Shown here: one piece after another, positions 43,324 through 52,196 of the stretch
Layout of the letters: each line of letters begins with the position of its first letter
Numbering within the stretch: position 1 is the stretch's first letter
DNA from: an uncultured Desulfuromusa sp.
GTDB taxonomy: Bacteria > Desulfobacterota > Desulfuromonadia > Desulfuromonadales > Geopsychrobacteraceae
Length of the DNA: 64,000 nucleotides
NCBI RefSeq assembly: GCF_963675815.1
Contig: NZ_OY776574.1
Coordinates: 2,957,685-3,021,684 of the forward strand
Direction of reading: 5' to 3'
The notes under the pieces: model-generated
The model's input: only the letters and a program-made list of their open reading frames with translations
Told to the model about the DNA's origin: nothing
Database searches by the model: none
Position numbers and translations under genes: made by a program

Positions 43324-43386
43324 ATGTCAAGGCGTTAAGACCCGGTTCGGGTTTATATAAACAATTATACGAAAATATTTTTTTAT

Positions 43387-43425
43387 GGGGACAGAATTGA
43401 ACTTCTGTCCCCAAATTAATTTTAT
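43387..43425. terminator. Hairpin, terminator or REP-like palindrome
   Basis: A 10-bp perfect stem GGGGACAGAA / TTCTGTCCCC with a TTGAAC loop is followed by AAATTAATTTTATTAT. It can act as a terminator for the SEC-C gene. Similar GGGGACAG palindromes are often found as scattered repeats near REP-type transposases in deltaproteobacteria, but no transposase is near. Confidence 0.65.
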
Positions 43426-43448
43426 TATCATGTTCTTACAGGTTTTTT

Positions 43449-44429
43449 ATGGCGCTGATATTGCCGGCTTTTGCACTTATTTTTGGATTGCTCCTTTTGG
43501 TTTGGAGTGCTGACCGTTTTGTTGATGGGGCGGCAGCGACAGCGCGATATGCAGGAATGCCGCCCTTATTAATAGGCATAGTTGTCATCGGCTTTGGAAC
43601 GTCTGCCCCGGAATTAGTTGTTTCCGCAATATCCTCATTACAAGGAAATCCCGGGTTGGCTCTTGGGAATGCCTATGGATCTAATATTTCTAATATTGCC
43701 CTTATTCTCGGGTTAACTGCTTTCATCAGTCCAATAACTGTCAAATCAGGGGTGCTTCGTAGGGAACTGCCAATTTTACTTGGTGTGACCATTTTGGGTG
43801 CTGCTTTGTTGTTGGACTTGACTCTGAGTCGATTTGATTCCTGTGTTTTGCTGCTGGTGTTTACTGTTGTTATGGGATGGTCGATCTGGAATGGGCTGAA
43901 ACAAAGACAAGACAGCCTTGGTGTCGACGTGGATGACATGTTGGATAAAAATCCCATGTCTCGTCAGAGTGCAATGGTCTGGCTGCTTGTGGGAATGTGT
44001 CTTCTTGTTGTCAGTTCAAGGGTTCTGGTTTGGGGTGCTGTTGAGATAGCTCGTGGGTTTGGGGTCAGTGACCTGATTATCGGTTTAACTGTTGTTGCGA
44101 TAGGAACGTCCTTGCCCGAATTAGCATCAGCACTGGCAGCTATCCGAAAAGGTGAACATGATCTTGCCATTGGCAACGTTATTGGCTCGAACTTGTTTAA
44201 TACCCTGGCTGTAGTCGGCTTGGCAGGAGCTATCCGGCCTTTAGATATTGGAGCTGAAGTTCTCTACCGTGATAGCCTGCTTATGGGCCTTTTGACCTTG
44301 GTTTTATTTATGGTTCGCGCGGATAAAGATGGTGAAAAAAAGATTTCCAGAGTTGATGGTTTCTTGTTGTTAATTATTTATCTTGGTTACTCTGGTTATT
44401 TAATTTCAAAAGTTTTTGGACTTGTGTAA
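43449..44429 (+). CDS. Calcium/sodium antiporter (CaCA family, YrbG-like)
   Basis: A 326-residue exchanger with two inverted repeats of five helices. The alpha repeats are GFGTSAPELVVSAISSLQGNPGLALGNAYGSNISN and AIGTSLPELASALAAIRKGEHDLAIGNVIGSNLFN, containing the cation-binding Glu and Asn residues. It exchanges Ca2+ for Na+ or H+ across the inner membrane. Length is normal. It is monocistronic between hairpins. Confidence 0.93.
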   Translation: MALILPAFALIFGLLLLVWSADRFVDGAAATARYAGMPPLLIGIVVIGFGTSAPELVVSAISSLQGNPGLALGNAYGSNISNIALILGLTAFISPITVKSGVLRRELPILLGVTILGAALLLDLTLSRFDSCVLLLVFTVVMGWSIWNGLKQRQDSLGVDVDDMLDKNPMSRQSAMVWLLVGMCLLVVSSRVLVWGAVEIARGFGVSDLIIGLTVVAIGTSLPELASALAAIRKGEHDLAIGNVIGSNLFNTLAVVGLAGAIRPLDIGAEVLYRDSLLMGLLTLVLFMVRADKDGEKKISRVDGFLLLIIYLGYSGYLISKVFGLV

Positions 44430-44507
44430 CGTATTCACCTCCTCGTTATTATTCTCTCCCCTCCGCGCATAAAATCCTGACAACTATATAAAATATAACT
44501 CTATGGG

Positions 44508-44536
44508 TTGACTTTGATGTGAAAATGCATGATATT
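44508..44536 (+). promoter_or_regulatory. Sigma-70-type promoter giving a probable leaderless lrp mRNA
   Basis: TTGACT (44508-44513) and GATATT (44531-44536) are 17 nt apart. Transcription would begin at about 44542-44545, on or next to the ATG of the Lrp-type gene, which has no ribosome site. Confidence 0.6.
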
Positions 44537-44544
44537 CTTTAAAT

Positions 44545-45021
44545 ATGGATATTAAAAGAACGATCGACGACATAGACTATCAGATACTGCAGATACTTCA
44601 GGAGAAAGCGCGAATACCCAATGCCGAGGTCGCGCGCCAAGTTGGCATGGCTCCTTCAGCTGTTCTGGAGAGAATTCGTAAGCTTGAAGACCGTAAAATT
44701 ATTCAGGGTTACGAAGTCCGTCTTAACCCTCAACCTTTTAATCAGGGGTTAACGGCTTTTGTGCAGGTCACAGTTCAGTCATCCAGGCGTTCAGATTTGC
44801 CTGAGGCGTTATCTCAGGTGACCGGTGTTCAGGATGTTCATCAGGTTGCCGGTGATGATGGCTACATGCTGAAACTACGCGTTGCTGATAATGCTGAGTT
44901 AGGCAGGGTTCTTGTCGACGAAATATGCCCCCTGTCCGGCGTACTGCAAACAAAAACTCATATCGTACTGAATACAATAAAAGAAACCAGAAAAATTGAC
45001 TTAAACCGTTTTTCATCATAA
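44545..45021 (+). CDS. Lrp/AsnC-family transcriptional regulator
   Basis: A 158-residue regulator. The N-terminal winged helix-turn-helix is DDIDYQILQILQEKARIPNAEVARQVGMAPSAVLERIRKLE, and the C-terminal RAM/ACT-like domain is FVQVTVQSSRRSDLPEALSQVTGVQDVHQVAGDDGYMLKL, which binds amino acids. It is 16 nt upstream of lysA, so it likely controls lysine or a related pathway. There is no Shine-Dalgarno and the promoter lies so close that the mRNA may be leaderless. Confidence 0.92.
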   Translation: MDIKRTIDDIDYQILQILQEKARIPNAEVARQVGMAPSAVLERIRKLEDRKIIQGYEVRLNPQPFNQGLTAFVQVTVQSSRRSDLPEALSQVTGVQDVHQVAGDDGYMLKLRVADNAELGRVLVDEICPLSGVLQTKTHIVLNTIKETRKIDLNRFSS

Positions 45022-45037
45022 TTGAAGGAGCTATTTC

Positions 45038-46312
45038 ATGCCCATGTCACAGAGTTTCAAAGATCGCCTTTTTCCTGTTGCCAAACAACTTGTCGAACAT
45101 TATGGCTCCCCATTCCATATTTACGATGAGGTTGGTATCCGTGAAACAGGAGAGGCTCTAAAGAAAATTTTTTCGGGAGTTGAAGGTTTTCGTGAGTATT
45201 ATGCTGTTAAGGCATTACCTAATCCAAGCATTCTAACGCTCATGTTTGATATGGGTTTTGGATTTGATTGCAGCTCAATTGGTGAGCTTCGTTTGAGTCG
45301 CCAGGTTGGTGCTCGAGGGGAACAGATTATGTTCACTTCAAACAACACCAATCAGGTTGAATTTAATGTCGCAGCCGAAGAGGGTGGCTGTGTTCTTAAT
45401 CTTGACGATATTTCCTTGATTGATAAGGTGCCGGAATTCCCTGAACTGATCTGTTTCCGTTACAATCCCGGTCCACGCCGGACCGGCAATGTGATCATTG
45501 GTAATCCGGTGGAAGCGAAATATGGAGTCACTCATGAGCAGGTCGTTTCTGCTTATCGCCTGGCGCAGCAGCGAGGTGCAAAGCGTTTTGGTCTGCACAC
45601 GATGGTGGCTTCAAATGAGCTTGATTACACCTATATGGTGGAAACGGCCCGAATGGTCCTGGAAATTGCTGAGCTGGTAGAGTCTGAGTTGGGGATCAAG
45701 TTTGAATTTGTCAATATCGGTGGTGGATTTGGTATTCCCTATAGTCCTGATCAATCTCCGCTGGATGTTGACTCCATGGCTGCTGAAATTGAGGCTCTGT
45801 TTAATTCTTTCAAAGAAAAACATCATTATGTGCCGCGGATGTATATGGAAAGTGGGCGGTTTATGACGGGACCGCATGGATGCCTGGTGACTTCCGCTAT
45901 TAATCATAAAAATATTTATCGCAAATACGTCGGTGTTGATGCGTGTATGTCTGCATTGATGCGACCGGCAATGTATGGTGCCTATCATCATATCGATGTT
46001 GTTGGAAAAGAGACCGCCCCTAAAGATCAAATTTATGATGTTGCTGGCTCTCTTTGTGAAAACAATGATAAATTTGCGGTACAGCGTGAGCTACCTGAAA
46101 TTGACGAGGGTGATATTCTTGTTATTCATGATACAGGGGCTCACGGTCATGCGATGGGCTTTCAGTATAATGCTAAATTGCGCCCCAAAGAATTGTTGCT
46201 TCGCGCTGATGGATCGGTAGAATTAATCCGCCGCGAAGAAACTCTTGAAGATTATTTTGCTACCCTGAATTTTACTGAAGATCAATTTATCCCGCAGCAG
46301 AATAAAGGTTAG
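45038..46312 (+). CDS. lysA: Diaminopimelate decarboxylase
   Basis: A 424-residue PLP fold-III decarboxylase converting meso-diaminopimelate to lysine. The PLP Lys58 is in YYAVKALPNP. Substrate and dimer residues appear in NIGGGFGIPY (phosphate loop), MESGRFMTGPHG, GSLCENNDKFA and DILVIHDTGAHGHAMGFQYN. The adjacent Lrp gene and lack of spermidine-pathway genes favour LysA over carboxynorspermidine decarboxylase, though these families are related. rlmD starts 2 nt after its stop. Confidence 0.87.
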   Translation: MPMSQSFKDRLFPVAKQLVEHYGSPFHIYDEVGIRETGEALKKIFSGVEGFREYYAVKALPNPSILTLMFDMGFGFDCSSIGELRLSRQVGARGEQIMFTSNNTNQVEFNVAAEEGGCVLNLDDISLIDKVPEFPELICFRYNPGPRRTGNVIIGNPVEAKYGVTHEQVVSAYRLAQQRGAKRFGLHTMVASNELDYTYMVETARMVLEIAELVESELGIKFEFVNIGGGFGIPYSPDQSPLDVDSMAAEIEALFNSFKEKHHYVPRMYMESGRFMTGPHGCLVTSAINHKNIYRKYVGVDACMSALMRPAMYGAYHHIDVVGKETAPKDQIYDVAGSLCENNDKFAVQRELPEIDEGDILVIHDTGAHGHAMGFQYNAKLRPKELLLRADGSVELIRREETLEDYFATLNFTEDQFIPQQNKG

Positions 46313-46314
46313 TC

Positions 46315-47631
46315 TTGCCTGTTTTGGAAAAATCACTGATTGGTTGTGATCTCCCGCCATTAACTGTGGAGGCGCTGGTTAATGGCGGTGCTGGATTGGC
46401 CCGACATGAAGGGAGAGTTGTTTTTATTCCGCACACGGCGGTTGGTGATGTCGTTGTCTGCCGGGTCACGAAGGATAAAAAGAAGTTTCTGGAAGCCAAA
46501 GTTATTGAAATTATCAAACCATCATCAATACGGTGTCGGCCTATGTGTCCGGTGGCCGGTGATTGTGGAGGCTGCCAGTGGCAACATCTTCCTTATGCAG
46601 AACAGTTATATTGGAAAGAGTCTCTTTTCCGGGAAACGTTGATACACCAATGTGGAGTTGATGCTGATAGAGTGTTACTTATTATTCCTGCTGTGAATGA
46701 GTGGAACTATCGCAGTCGGGTCCAGGTGAAGTGCCGCAACACTCAGTCCGGGTTTATGACAGGTTTTTATCGCTCAAAAAGCCATCGCATCGTCTCCATT
46801 GAAGAGTGTCCTGTTATTGCCCCGGAACTGAACACCTTGCTCTCCCGCTTGAGAGGTTGCATCAATCTTACCGTTTTTGCCGGCGATATTCCCCAAATCG
46901 ATATGGGTGTTGATGATTGTGGTTGCTGTTCTGCGGTTCTTCATTATTCCGGCCATGATGAGGAAAAACTTACTGAACTGCTGACCAGGGAAACTTTGGC
47001 GGCAGCTTTGTTTATAAAAAAAACTTCCGAGAAGAAAATACAGAACATCCATGGAAACGATTCATTACAAATCATCATTGATCAACCCCCAATCCTTTTG
47101 AAATATGCCGTTGGCAGTTTTTCTCAGATCAATCTGGAACAAAACCGTTTATTAATCGACAGCGTTCTCCATTTAGCTGAGTTGACGGGAACTGAACAGG
47201 TGTTGGATTTATACTGTGGCATGGGTAATTTTTCTCTCCCTTTAGCTCGTCGAGCCGGCCATGTCGTTGGTGTTGAAGAATCGGAAGCTTCTATCGAAGC
47301 TGCAAAAAGCAATAGTCGTCAGAATAACATTATCAACGTCGATTTTTTTAATCAGGTAGCTGAGGGAGCTTTAGAGCGCCTAAGCAATAAGATCCAACCC
47401 GATTTGTTAATTTTGGATCCCCCACGTAGCGGTGCCTATGCTATTATGAAAGAACTTCAAAGGAAGCCGGTAAAAAAAATAATCTATGTCTCTTGCGATC
47501 CGCAAACACTCGCAAGAGATTTAAGTTATCTTATCAATAACAACTATGAATTGCTGTCCAGCCAGCCTGTTGATATGTTTCCACAGACGTACCATTGTGA
47601 GAGTATCTCGTTGCTGCGATATGATTCATGA
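46315..47631 (+). CDS. rlmD: 23S rRNA (uracil-C5)-methyltransferase, RlmD/RumA type
   Basis: A 438-residue SAM-dependent RNA methyltransferase. It starts at TTG 46315 with AAAGG 7 nt upstream. An N-terminal TRAM-like region is followed by the 4Fe-4S motif CPVAGDCGGCQWQHL, then the methyltransferase core DLYCGMGNFSLPLAR, ILDPPRSGA and the catalytic Cys in IYVSCDPQTLARDL. It methylates U1939-type positions of 23S rRNA, though RlmCD and RumB paralogues cannot be told apart for certain. Confidence 0.9.
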   Translation: MPVLEKSLIGCDLPPLTVEALVNGGAGLARHEGRVVFIPHTAVGDVVVCRVTKDKKKFLEAKVIEIIKPSSIRCRPMCPVAGDCGGCQWQHLPYAEQLYWKESLFRETLIHQCGVDADRVLLIIPAVNEWNYRSRVQVKCRNTQSGFMTGFYRSKSHRIVSIEECPVIAPELNTLLSRLRGCINLTVFAGDIPQIDMGVDDCGCCSAVLHYSGHDEEKLTELLTRETLAAALFIKKTSEKKIQNIHGNDSLQIIIDQPPILLKYAVGSFSQINLEQNRLLIDSVLHLAELTGTEQVLDLYCGMGNFSLPLARRAGHVVGVEESEASIEAAKSNSRQNNIINVDFFNQVAEGALERLSNKIQPDLLILDPPRSGAYAIMKELQRKPVKKIIYVSCDPQTLARDLSYLINNNYELLSSQPVDMFPQTYHCESISLLRYDS

Positions 47632-47633
47632 TC

Positions 47634-47662
47634 ACAACGTCAAAGCGTTGTATGCATATTTT
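47634..47662 (+). terminator. Weak terminator-like hairpin after rlmD
   Basis: ACAACG (47634-47639) pairs with CGTTGT (47646-47651) around a TCAAAG loop and is followed by ATGCATATTTTTG. It begins 3 nt after the stop. Confidence 0.4.
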
Positions 47663-47782
47663 TGCGTCATTTTTAATTTTAATGATTACTTTCTAGGCAG
47701 TTCATGGAGGTGTTTTTAACAGGTTCCCGTTCCTGATTTTTATATCTATCTGTAAAATAGAAGAAATCATTTTTTTGCTATA

Positions 47783-47800
47783 TTGGCTTACTCTTTGCTT
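47783..47800 (+). promoter_or_regulatory. Sigma-54 promoter of glnB-glnA
   Basis: TTGGCTTACTCTTTGCTT has the invariant GG (47785-47786) and GC (47797-47798) separated by 10 nt, as in the -24/-12 elements bound by RpoN. Transcription should start near 47810, 50 nt before glnB. Activation by NtrC under nitrogen limitation is expected. Confidence 0.8.
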
Positions 47801-47859
47801 TGATGGCATCGAGTAAAAAAAAGATACGTTTTGCGTTGAATAAAAGGGAGGACTTTTAC

Positions 47860-48198
47860 ATGCGGAAAGTTGAAGCCATCATCAAGCCATTTAAGCTGGA
47901 TGAAGTTAAAGAAGCTTTGAATGAGATTGGTATTCAGGGAATCACAGTCAGTGAAGTTAAAGGTTTTGGTCGTCAGAAAGGGCACACTGAACTTTATCGT
48001 GGTGCTGAATATGTTGTTGATTTTATTCCCAAGATCAAAATGGAGATTATAGTTGTTGACGACCAGGTCGCCAAAGTTGTTGATGTGATTGCAGATGCTG
48101 CGAAGACTGGTCGTATAGGTGACGGTAAAATATTCGTAACGCCTATAGATGAAATCGTTCGCATTCGTACCGGAGAACGCGGTGAGGATGCTATTTAA
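47860..48198 (+). CDS. glnB: Nitrogen regulatory protein P-II
   Basis: A 112-residue PII protein starting at ATG 47860 (RKVEAIIKPFKLDEVKEAL) behind a gggagg ribosome site; the open frame reaches back to 47800, but that part lies at the predicted transcription start. Trimers bind ATP/ADP and 2-oxoglutarate and report nitrogen state. The uridylylation Tyr51 is present in the T-loop (GAEYVVDF), and TGRIGDGKIFV is the B-loop. It is 79 nt upstream of glnA and shares its sigma-54 promoter. Confidence 0.96.
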   Translation: MRKVEAIIKPFKLDEVKEALNEIGIQGITVSEVKGFGRQKGHTELYRGAEYVVDFIPKIKMEIIVVDDQVAKVVDVIADAAKTGRIGDGKIFVTPIDEIVRIRTGERGEDAI

Positions 48199-48277
48199 AA
48201 TATTGAATCTTGTTCGTTGTTTCCCTTTCTTTGTTGCACGTGGACAATTTTAAAATCATTTAAAGGAGATATTACAG

Positions 48278-49687
48278 ATGACCCCAAGTGAAGTCGTTAA
48301 GTTTGCAGAAGAAAATGATTGTCAGATGGTCGATTATAAGTTTCTTGATTTTATCGGAATCTGGCAGCATTTCAGTGTGCCGATGAGTGAGTTTAGTGAA
48401 GAGACTTTTGAGGAAGGAATTGGCTTTGACGGGTCTTCTATTCGTGCATGGCAACCTATCCACAATTCAGATATGTTGCTCGTTCCCGATCCTGATACAG
48501 CCCAAATTGATCCCTTTATTGAGGTCACGACTCTGAGCTTGATCTGTGACATCATGGACCCAATCACGCGCGAAGGTTATACCCGTGACCCCCGCTTTAT
48601 CGCAAAGAAGGCCGAAGCCTATCTTAAGTCTTCCGGCATAGCTGATACCGCGTATTTTGGCCCAGAGCCGGAATTCTTTATTTTTGACGATGTCCGGTAT
48701 TCATCCAGTGCAAATGAGTCTTTCTACTCCGTTGATTCTGCTGAGGGGACATGGAATACCGGACGAGAAGAATTCCCCAATCTTGGTTATAAGCCACGCC
48801 ATAAAGAAGGTTATTTCCCTTGTGCACCGACTGACTCACACGTTGATTTGCGTAATGAAATGGTTCAGGTTCTGCAAAGTGTTGGCATGACGATTGAGGC
48901 TGTCCACCACGAGGTTTCCACGGGGGGACAAAACGAAATTGATATGCGTTTTGATTCACTTTTAAAAATGGGTGATACTCTTAAATGGTTCAAGTATATT
49001 GTTAAGAATGTCGCTTTCCGTAACGGTAAAACGGCTACTTTTATGCCTAAACCAATTTACAATGATAATGGTTCAGGCATGCACTGTCATCAATCATTAT
49101 GGAAGGATGGAGTCAATCTCTTTGCCGGTGATGGCTATGGCGGTTTGTCAAAAATGGCAATGTACTACATTGGCGGTATCATGAAGCACGCGAAAGCGCT
49201 TTGTGCTTTCACTAATCCGACGACAAACTCTTACAAGCGTCTTGTTCCCGGATTTGAAGCTCCCGTAAATCTGGCCTATTCCAACCGTAACCGTTCTGCA
49301 TCGTTGCGGATACCGGTGACCAATAATGAAAAAGCCAAACGGGTCGAATACCGTACACCAGATGCTTCTGCTAATGGTTATCTTGCTTTTGCTGCACAGT
49401 TAATGGCTGGGCTGGATGGCATCGAAAATAAAATTGATCCAGGTCAACCTTTGGATAAGGATATCTACGGTCTATCTCCTGAGGAGCTGAAGGATGTTCC
49501 TGTTGTTGCCGGTTCTCTGGAAGAGGCACTGGATAATCTTGAAAAAGATCATGATTTCCTCCTTAAGGGTGACGTTTTCACCTCTGATGTTATCGATATG
49601 TGGATCAGCTATAAGCGTGAGTCTGAAGTTGACCCTGTGAGAATGCGTCCATGTCCGGAAGAATTTGCTCTGTACTTTGACTGCTAG
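48278..49687 (+). CDS. glnA: Glutamine synthetase type I
   Basis: A 469-residue GSI-beta-type enzyme making glutamine from glutamate, ammonia and ATP. MTPSEVVKFAEENDCQMVDYKF is a typical start. Motifs are EIDMRF, NGSGMHCHQSL, the ATP loop KRLVPGFEAPVNLAYSNRN and the adenylylation site KDIYGLSPEE with Tyr397, the same position as in E. coli, so control by GlnE is expected. Dodecameric GSI has this length. Cotranscribed with glnB and ended by a strong terminator. Confidence 0.97.
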   Translation: MTPSEVVKFAEENDCQMVDYKFLDFIGIWQHFSVPMSEFSEETFEEGIGFDGSSIRAWQPIHNSDMLLVPDPDTAQIDPFIEVTTLSLICDIMDPITREGYTRDPRFIAKKAEAYLKSSGIADTAYFGPEPEFFIFDDVRYSSSANESFYSVDSAEGTWNTGREEFPNLGYKPRHKEGYFPCAPTDSHVDLRNEMVQVLQSVGMTIEAVHHEVSTGGQNEIDMRFDSLLKMGDTLKWFKYIVKNVAFRNGKTATFMPKPIYNDNGSGMHCHQSLWKDGVNLFAGDGYGGLSKMAMYYIGGIMKHAKALCAFTNPTTNSYKRLVPGFEAPVNLAYSNRNRSASLRIPVTNNEKAKRVEYRTPDASANGYLAFAAQLMAGLDGIENKIDPGQPLDKDIYGLSPEELKDVPVVAGSLEEALDNLEKDHDFLLKGDVFTSDVIDMWISYKRESEVDPVRMRPCPEEFALYFDC

Positions 49688-49746
49688 ATATTTGTTTCAA
49701 CTTTAAACTTAAACAGTGCCTTTCTTCCAGAAAGGTATGTATTACC

Positions 49747-49783
49747 AAAAAACCCCACATTTTTAAAATGTGGGGTTTTGTTT
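49747..49783 (+). terminator. Rho-independent terminator after glnA
   Basis: CCCCACATTTT and AAAATGTGGGG form a long stem flanked by A-run and T-run (AAAA/TTTTGTTTTC), 65 nt after the stop codon of glnA. The flanking A-run makes it work in both directions. Confidence 0.9.
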
Positions 49784-49859
49784 TCTTCCCTTTTCGTTTG
49801 TTGTTATGGCCTTACATATCTGTTTTGAAAACAGAAAAATAAAACGATATCGATCAGAG

Positions 49860-50816
49860 CTAAGAATCGACATTTTTGCAATACAGTAACGGGGTCCCAT
49901 CTTTTAACCTCTGTAAATTCTCTGAAACGTTCCGATATATTCCATCGAGTGATATATCTGTAACACCACCTATATGGGGGGTAGCAATAACATTTTGAGC
50001 AAAAACCGGATCCTGCGGATCTGGAGGCTCCTGCCAGAACACATCAAGACCGGCTCCTCCAAGAGTTTCGGTTTTCAGTGCTTCCAGTAACGCCTGACGG
50101 TCGACAACTCCACCACGTCCAAGGTTGATCAGCATCGTCCCCGCCTGCATGTTTTGAAACATTTTGTGGTTGAACAAACCATGAGTCGCAGCTGTGTCAG
50201 GCAGGCTTAAGATGACAAAGTTTGACTCTGATAATAACTGTGGAAGATCGTCAAGGGTGCCAACCCAGTCGAGGCCATATTGGTCTGCAAAGTCAGTGCA
50301 GGCTTTTGATTTAATTCCGATCAGACGCATTTCAAATGCACGTAGCCTTTGCAGCAAAGCTTTGCCAATTCCTCCCAGCCCAACTAATCCTGCTGTTTTC
50401 CCTTTCAAGGCTGCTCCCATAGGTCTTCCGATCTGCTGGTTTTGCAGTTGTGCTTGAATCTCTCCAGTTTTTCGCGCCAGAGACAGCATCAGATAAACTC
50501 CGAGCTCTGCGACTGAATCGGCATTGCCGGAAACTCCGCTGGGAACATTGGCGACTCTGATGCCGAGAGAGGAGGCGGCCTGGATGTCGACACCTTCAAG
50601 GCCTGCTCCGATCTGTTGAATCAACTGCAATGAATCAGCGGTAGCTAATATCTGTTTGTCGACAGAGCTCATCGTTGGAATTAAAACGTCAAAGCCTTCA
50701 AGGCTTTCGATCTGGTAGCTTCCCGTTGCAATAAAATCCATGTCGGGATGTGCCTGGCGGAGGCTATGCAAAATTCCACCCCATGCATTTTCCGGTGCCG
50801 CAAATAAAATCTTCAT
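49860..50816 (-). CDS. D-isomer-specific 2-hydroxyacid dehydrogenase
   Basis: A 318-residue enzyme of the D-2-hydroxyacid dehydrogenase family (start ATG 50816 with GGAAG upstream; the five extra upstream codons are not supported). The NAD domain has GLVGLGGIGKALLQRL and the catalytic trio is Arg (LINLGRGGVVD), Glu (DVFWQEPP) and His (ATPHIGG). It reduces a 2-oxoacid such as glyoxylate, hydroxypyruvate or a phosphonate analogue with NAD(P)H. The substrate cannot be predicted. It is transcribed away from the cyclase gene, with its promoter in 50817-50934. Confidence 0.9.
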   Translation of the reverse strand: MKILFAAPENAWGGILHSLRQAHPDMDFIATGSYQIESLEGFDVLIPTMSSVDKQILATADSLQLIQQIGAGLEGVDIQAASSLGIRVANVPSGVSGNADSVAELGVYLMLSLARKTGEIQAQLQNQQIGRPMGAALKGKTAGLVGLGGIGKALLQRLRAFEMRLIGIKSKACTDFADQYGLDWVGTLDDLPQLLSESNFVILSLPDTAATHGLFNHKMFQNMQAGTMLINLGRGGVVDRQALLEALKTETLGGAGLDVFWQEPPDPQDPVFAQNVIATPHIGGVTDISLDGIYRNVSENLQRLKDGTPLLYCKNVDS

Positions 50817-50934
50817 ATAAAATTCTTCCATTGGTGGTAAAAAAATAGGAGTTGATCTAATAATACGATGAGATAGATTATAACCCTCTTTGTTTCAGAT
50901 CCATCACTAAAATAAAGAAATTGAGAGTTAAGTA

Positions 50935-52116
50935 ATGTTTTTAAATTACCTTGCCTTACTGAAAGAAATTCGTTTCCCGGATATCCTTGACATCGCTTTT
51001 TCTTCAGCGATTATCTGGTTTCTCTTTTCTATCTTTCGTGCTCGCAGAACCTGGAGAATCGGTGCCGGTCTTATTGGATATGGTCTGATTCTTCTTATCG
51101 CGCATGAGCTGGAATTCAACCTTACGGTCAGGATTCTGCAAGGACTTTCTGCCGTGGTTGTCCTGACGATCGTCGTCATTTATCAGAATGAAATCCGGAG
51201 GGTTGTCGACGAATTGTTTCATCTTGTTTTCCGGCGACGGGCAAAATTATTACCGGGGCAGGGGAGTGTCCCGGAACAGCTGGTTAGAATTGCCTATGAG
51301 TTGTCGGAACGGCGCTGGGGAGCCCTGATTATTCTTTCCGGACAGCTGTCGCTGGATAATCTTATCACCGAAGGAACCAGATTGAATGGTCTTCTCAGTC
51401 GCCCCCTTCTCATGAGTTTGTTTGATCCCGGCTCGCCTGGACATGATGGTGCGCTGGTGCTGCATGGGGACCGTATTGAGCGTTTTGGCAGCCGTTTGCC
51501 GTTGACGGAGCACGATGAACAGGTTCAGGAGAGAGGGACTCGTCATGCTGCAGCGATCGGATTGTCTGAAAAAACCGATGCCTTGATCCTGGTCGTCTCT
51601 GAAGAGAGTGGCACTATCTCGGTGGCTAAGGAAGGAAGGTTGGAAACTGTTTCAGACAGTCAGGCGTTGCTGTGCGAAATTAATGATTTTGGATCAGATC
51701 TGGCTTCACGGGAGAGCGGCAGGAAACGTTACCAGTCTTACTTCAGAATGGCTCTGAGACTGATATTCGCAGTGGTCATGACTTCAGTTATCTGGTTGGT
51801 CATGGTTCCCGGTTCAGCGGTTGTTACCATGGACTTTGTTGTCCCGATTCAGGTTCAGGATATCCCCGACGGCTATGAGTTTGACTCGGTGACGCCACCT
51901 GAAGCAGTGGTCTACTTAACTGGCGAGAGGCGCGAGTTGTTTAAACTGAAACCTGAAGATTTACTGATATCTCTCGATGCGACATTGACGGCTTTGGGAA
52001 GGCAGACTTACACGCTGAACAATTCTCAGATGATGCTGCCTGGAACGCTCAAAATTGATAAAATTGAGCCGGGATCAGTTAAGGTGAAAGTCAGGAAAAT
52101 TTCAATGCCGAATTGA
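50935..52116 (+). CDS. Diadenylate cyclase fused to a YbbR-like domain
   Basis: A 393-residue membrane protein. Three N-terminal helices (about 15-85, VRILQGLSAVVVLTIVVIYQNEIRR) lead into a DisA_N diadenylate cyclase domain (about 100-245) with SPGHDGALVL (Asp171) and GTRHAAAIGLSE (Arg203, His204), then a further helix (about 272-292) and a YbbR-like domain (PIQVQDIPDGYEFDSVTPPEAVVYL). It makes c-di-AMP, so the Bacillus CdaA and CdaR (YbbR) proteins appear to be joined here. The usual RHR motif reads RHA. Confidence 0.88.
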   Translation: MFLNYLALLKEIRFPDILDIAFSSAIIWFLFSIFRARRTWRIGAGLIGYGLILLIAHELEFNLTVRILQGLSAVVVLTIVVIYQNEIRRVVDELFHLVFRRRAKLLPGQGSVPEQLVRIAYELSERRWGALIILSGQLSLDNLITEGTRLNGLLSRPLLMSLFDPGSPGHDGALVLHGDRIERFGSRLPLTEHDEQVQERGTRHAAAIGLSEKTDALILVVSEESGTISVAKEGRLETVSDSQALLCEINDFGSDLASRESGRKRYQSYFRMALRLIFAVVMTSVIWLVMVPGSAVVTMDFVVPIQVQDIPDGYEFDSVTPPEAVVYLTGERRELFKLKPEDLLISLDATLTALGRQTYTLNNSQMMLPGTLKIDKIEPGSVKVKVRKISMPN

Positions 52117-52196
52117 TCAAAACTATGATTCATCATGAATTTGATTGTCGTCAGATGTTTTGCAAAAAGTATAAGCTTACTTTATAAGGATTGGTT

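Noticed and set aside
43387..43412. GGGGACAG palindrome as evidence of a mobile element
   Set aside because: Only one copy and no transposase or target duplication is seen; treated as a terminator-like hairpin.
47800..47859. Extended N-terminus of GlnB (20 extra codons)
   Set aside because: The upstream part overlaps the sigma-54 promoter and predicted transcript start; PII proteins begin at MKKVEAII-like sequence, matching 47860.
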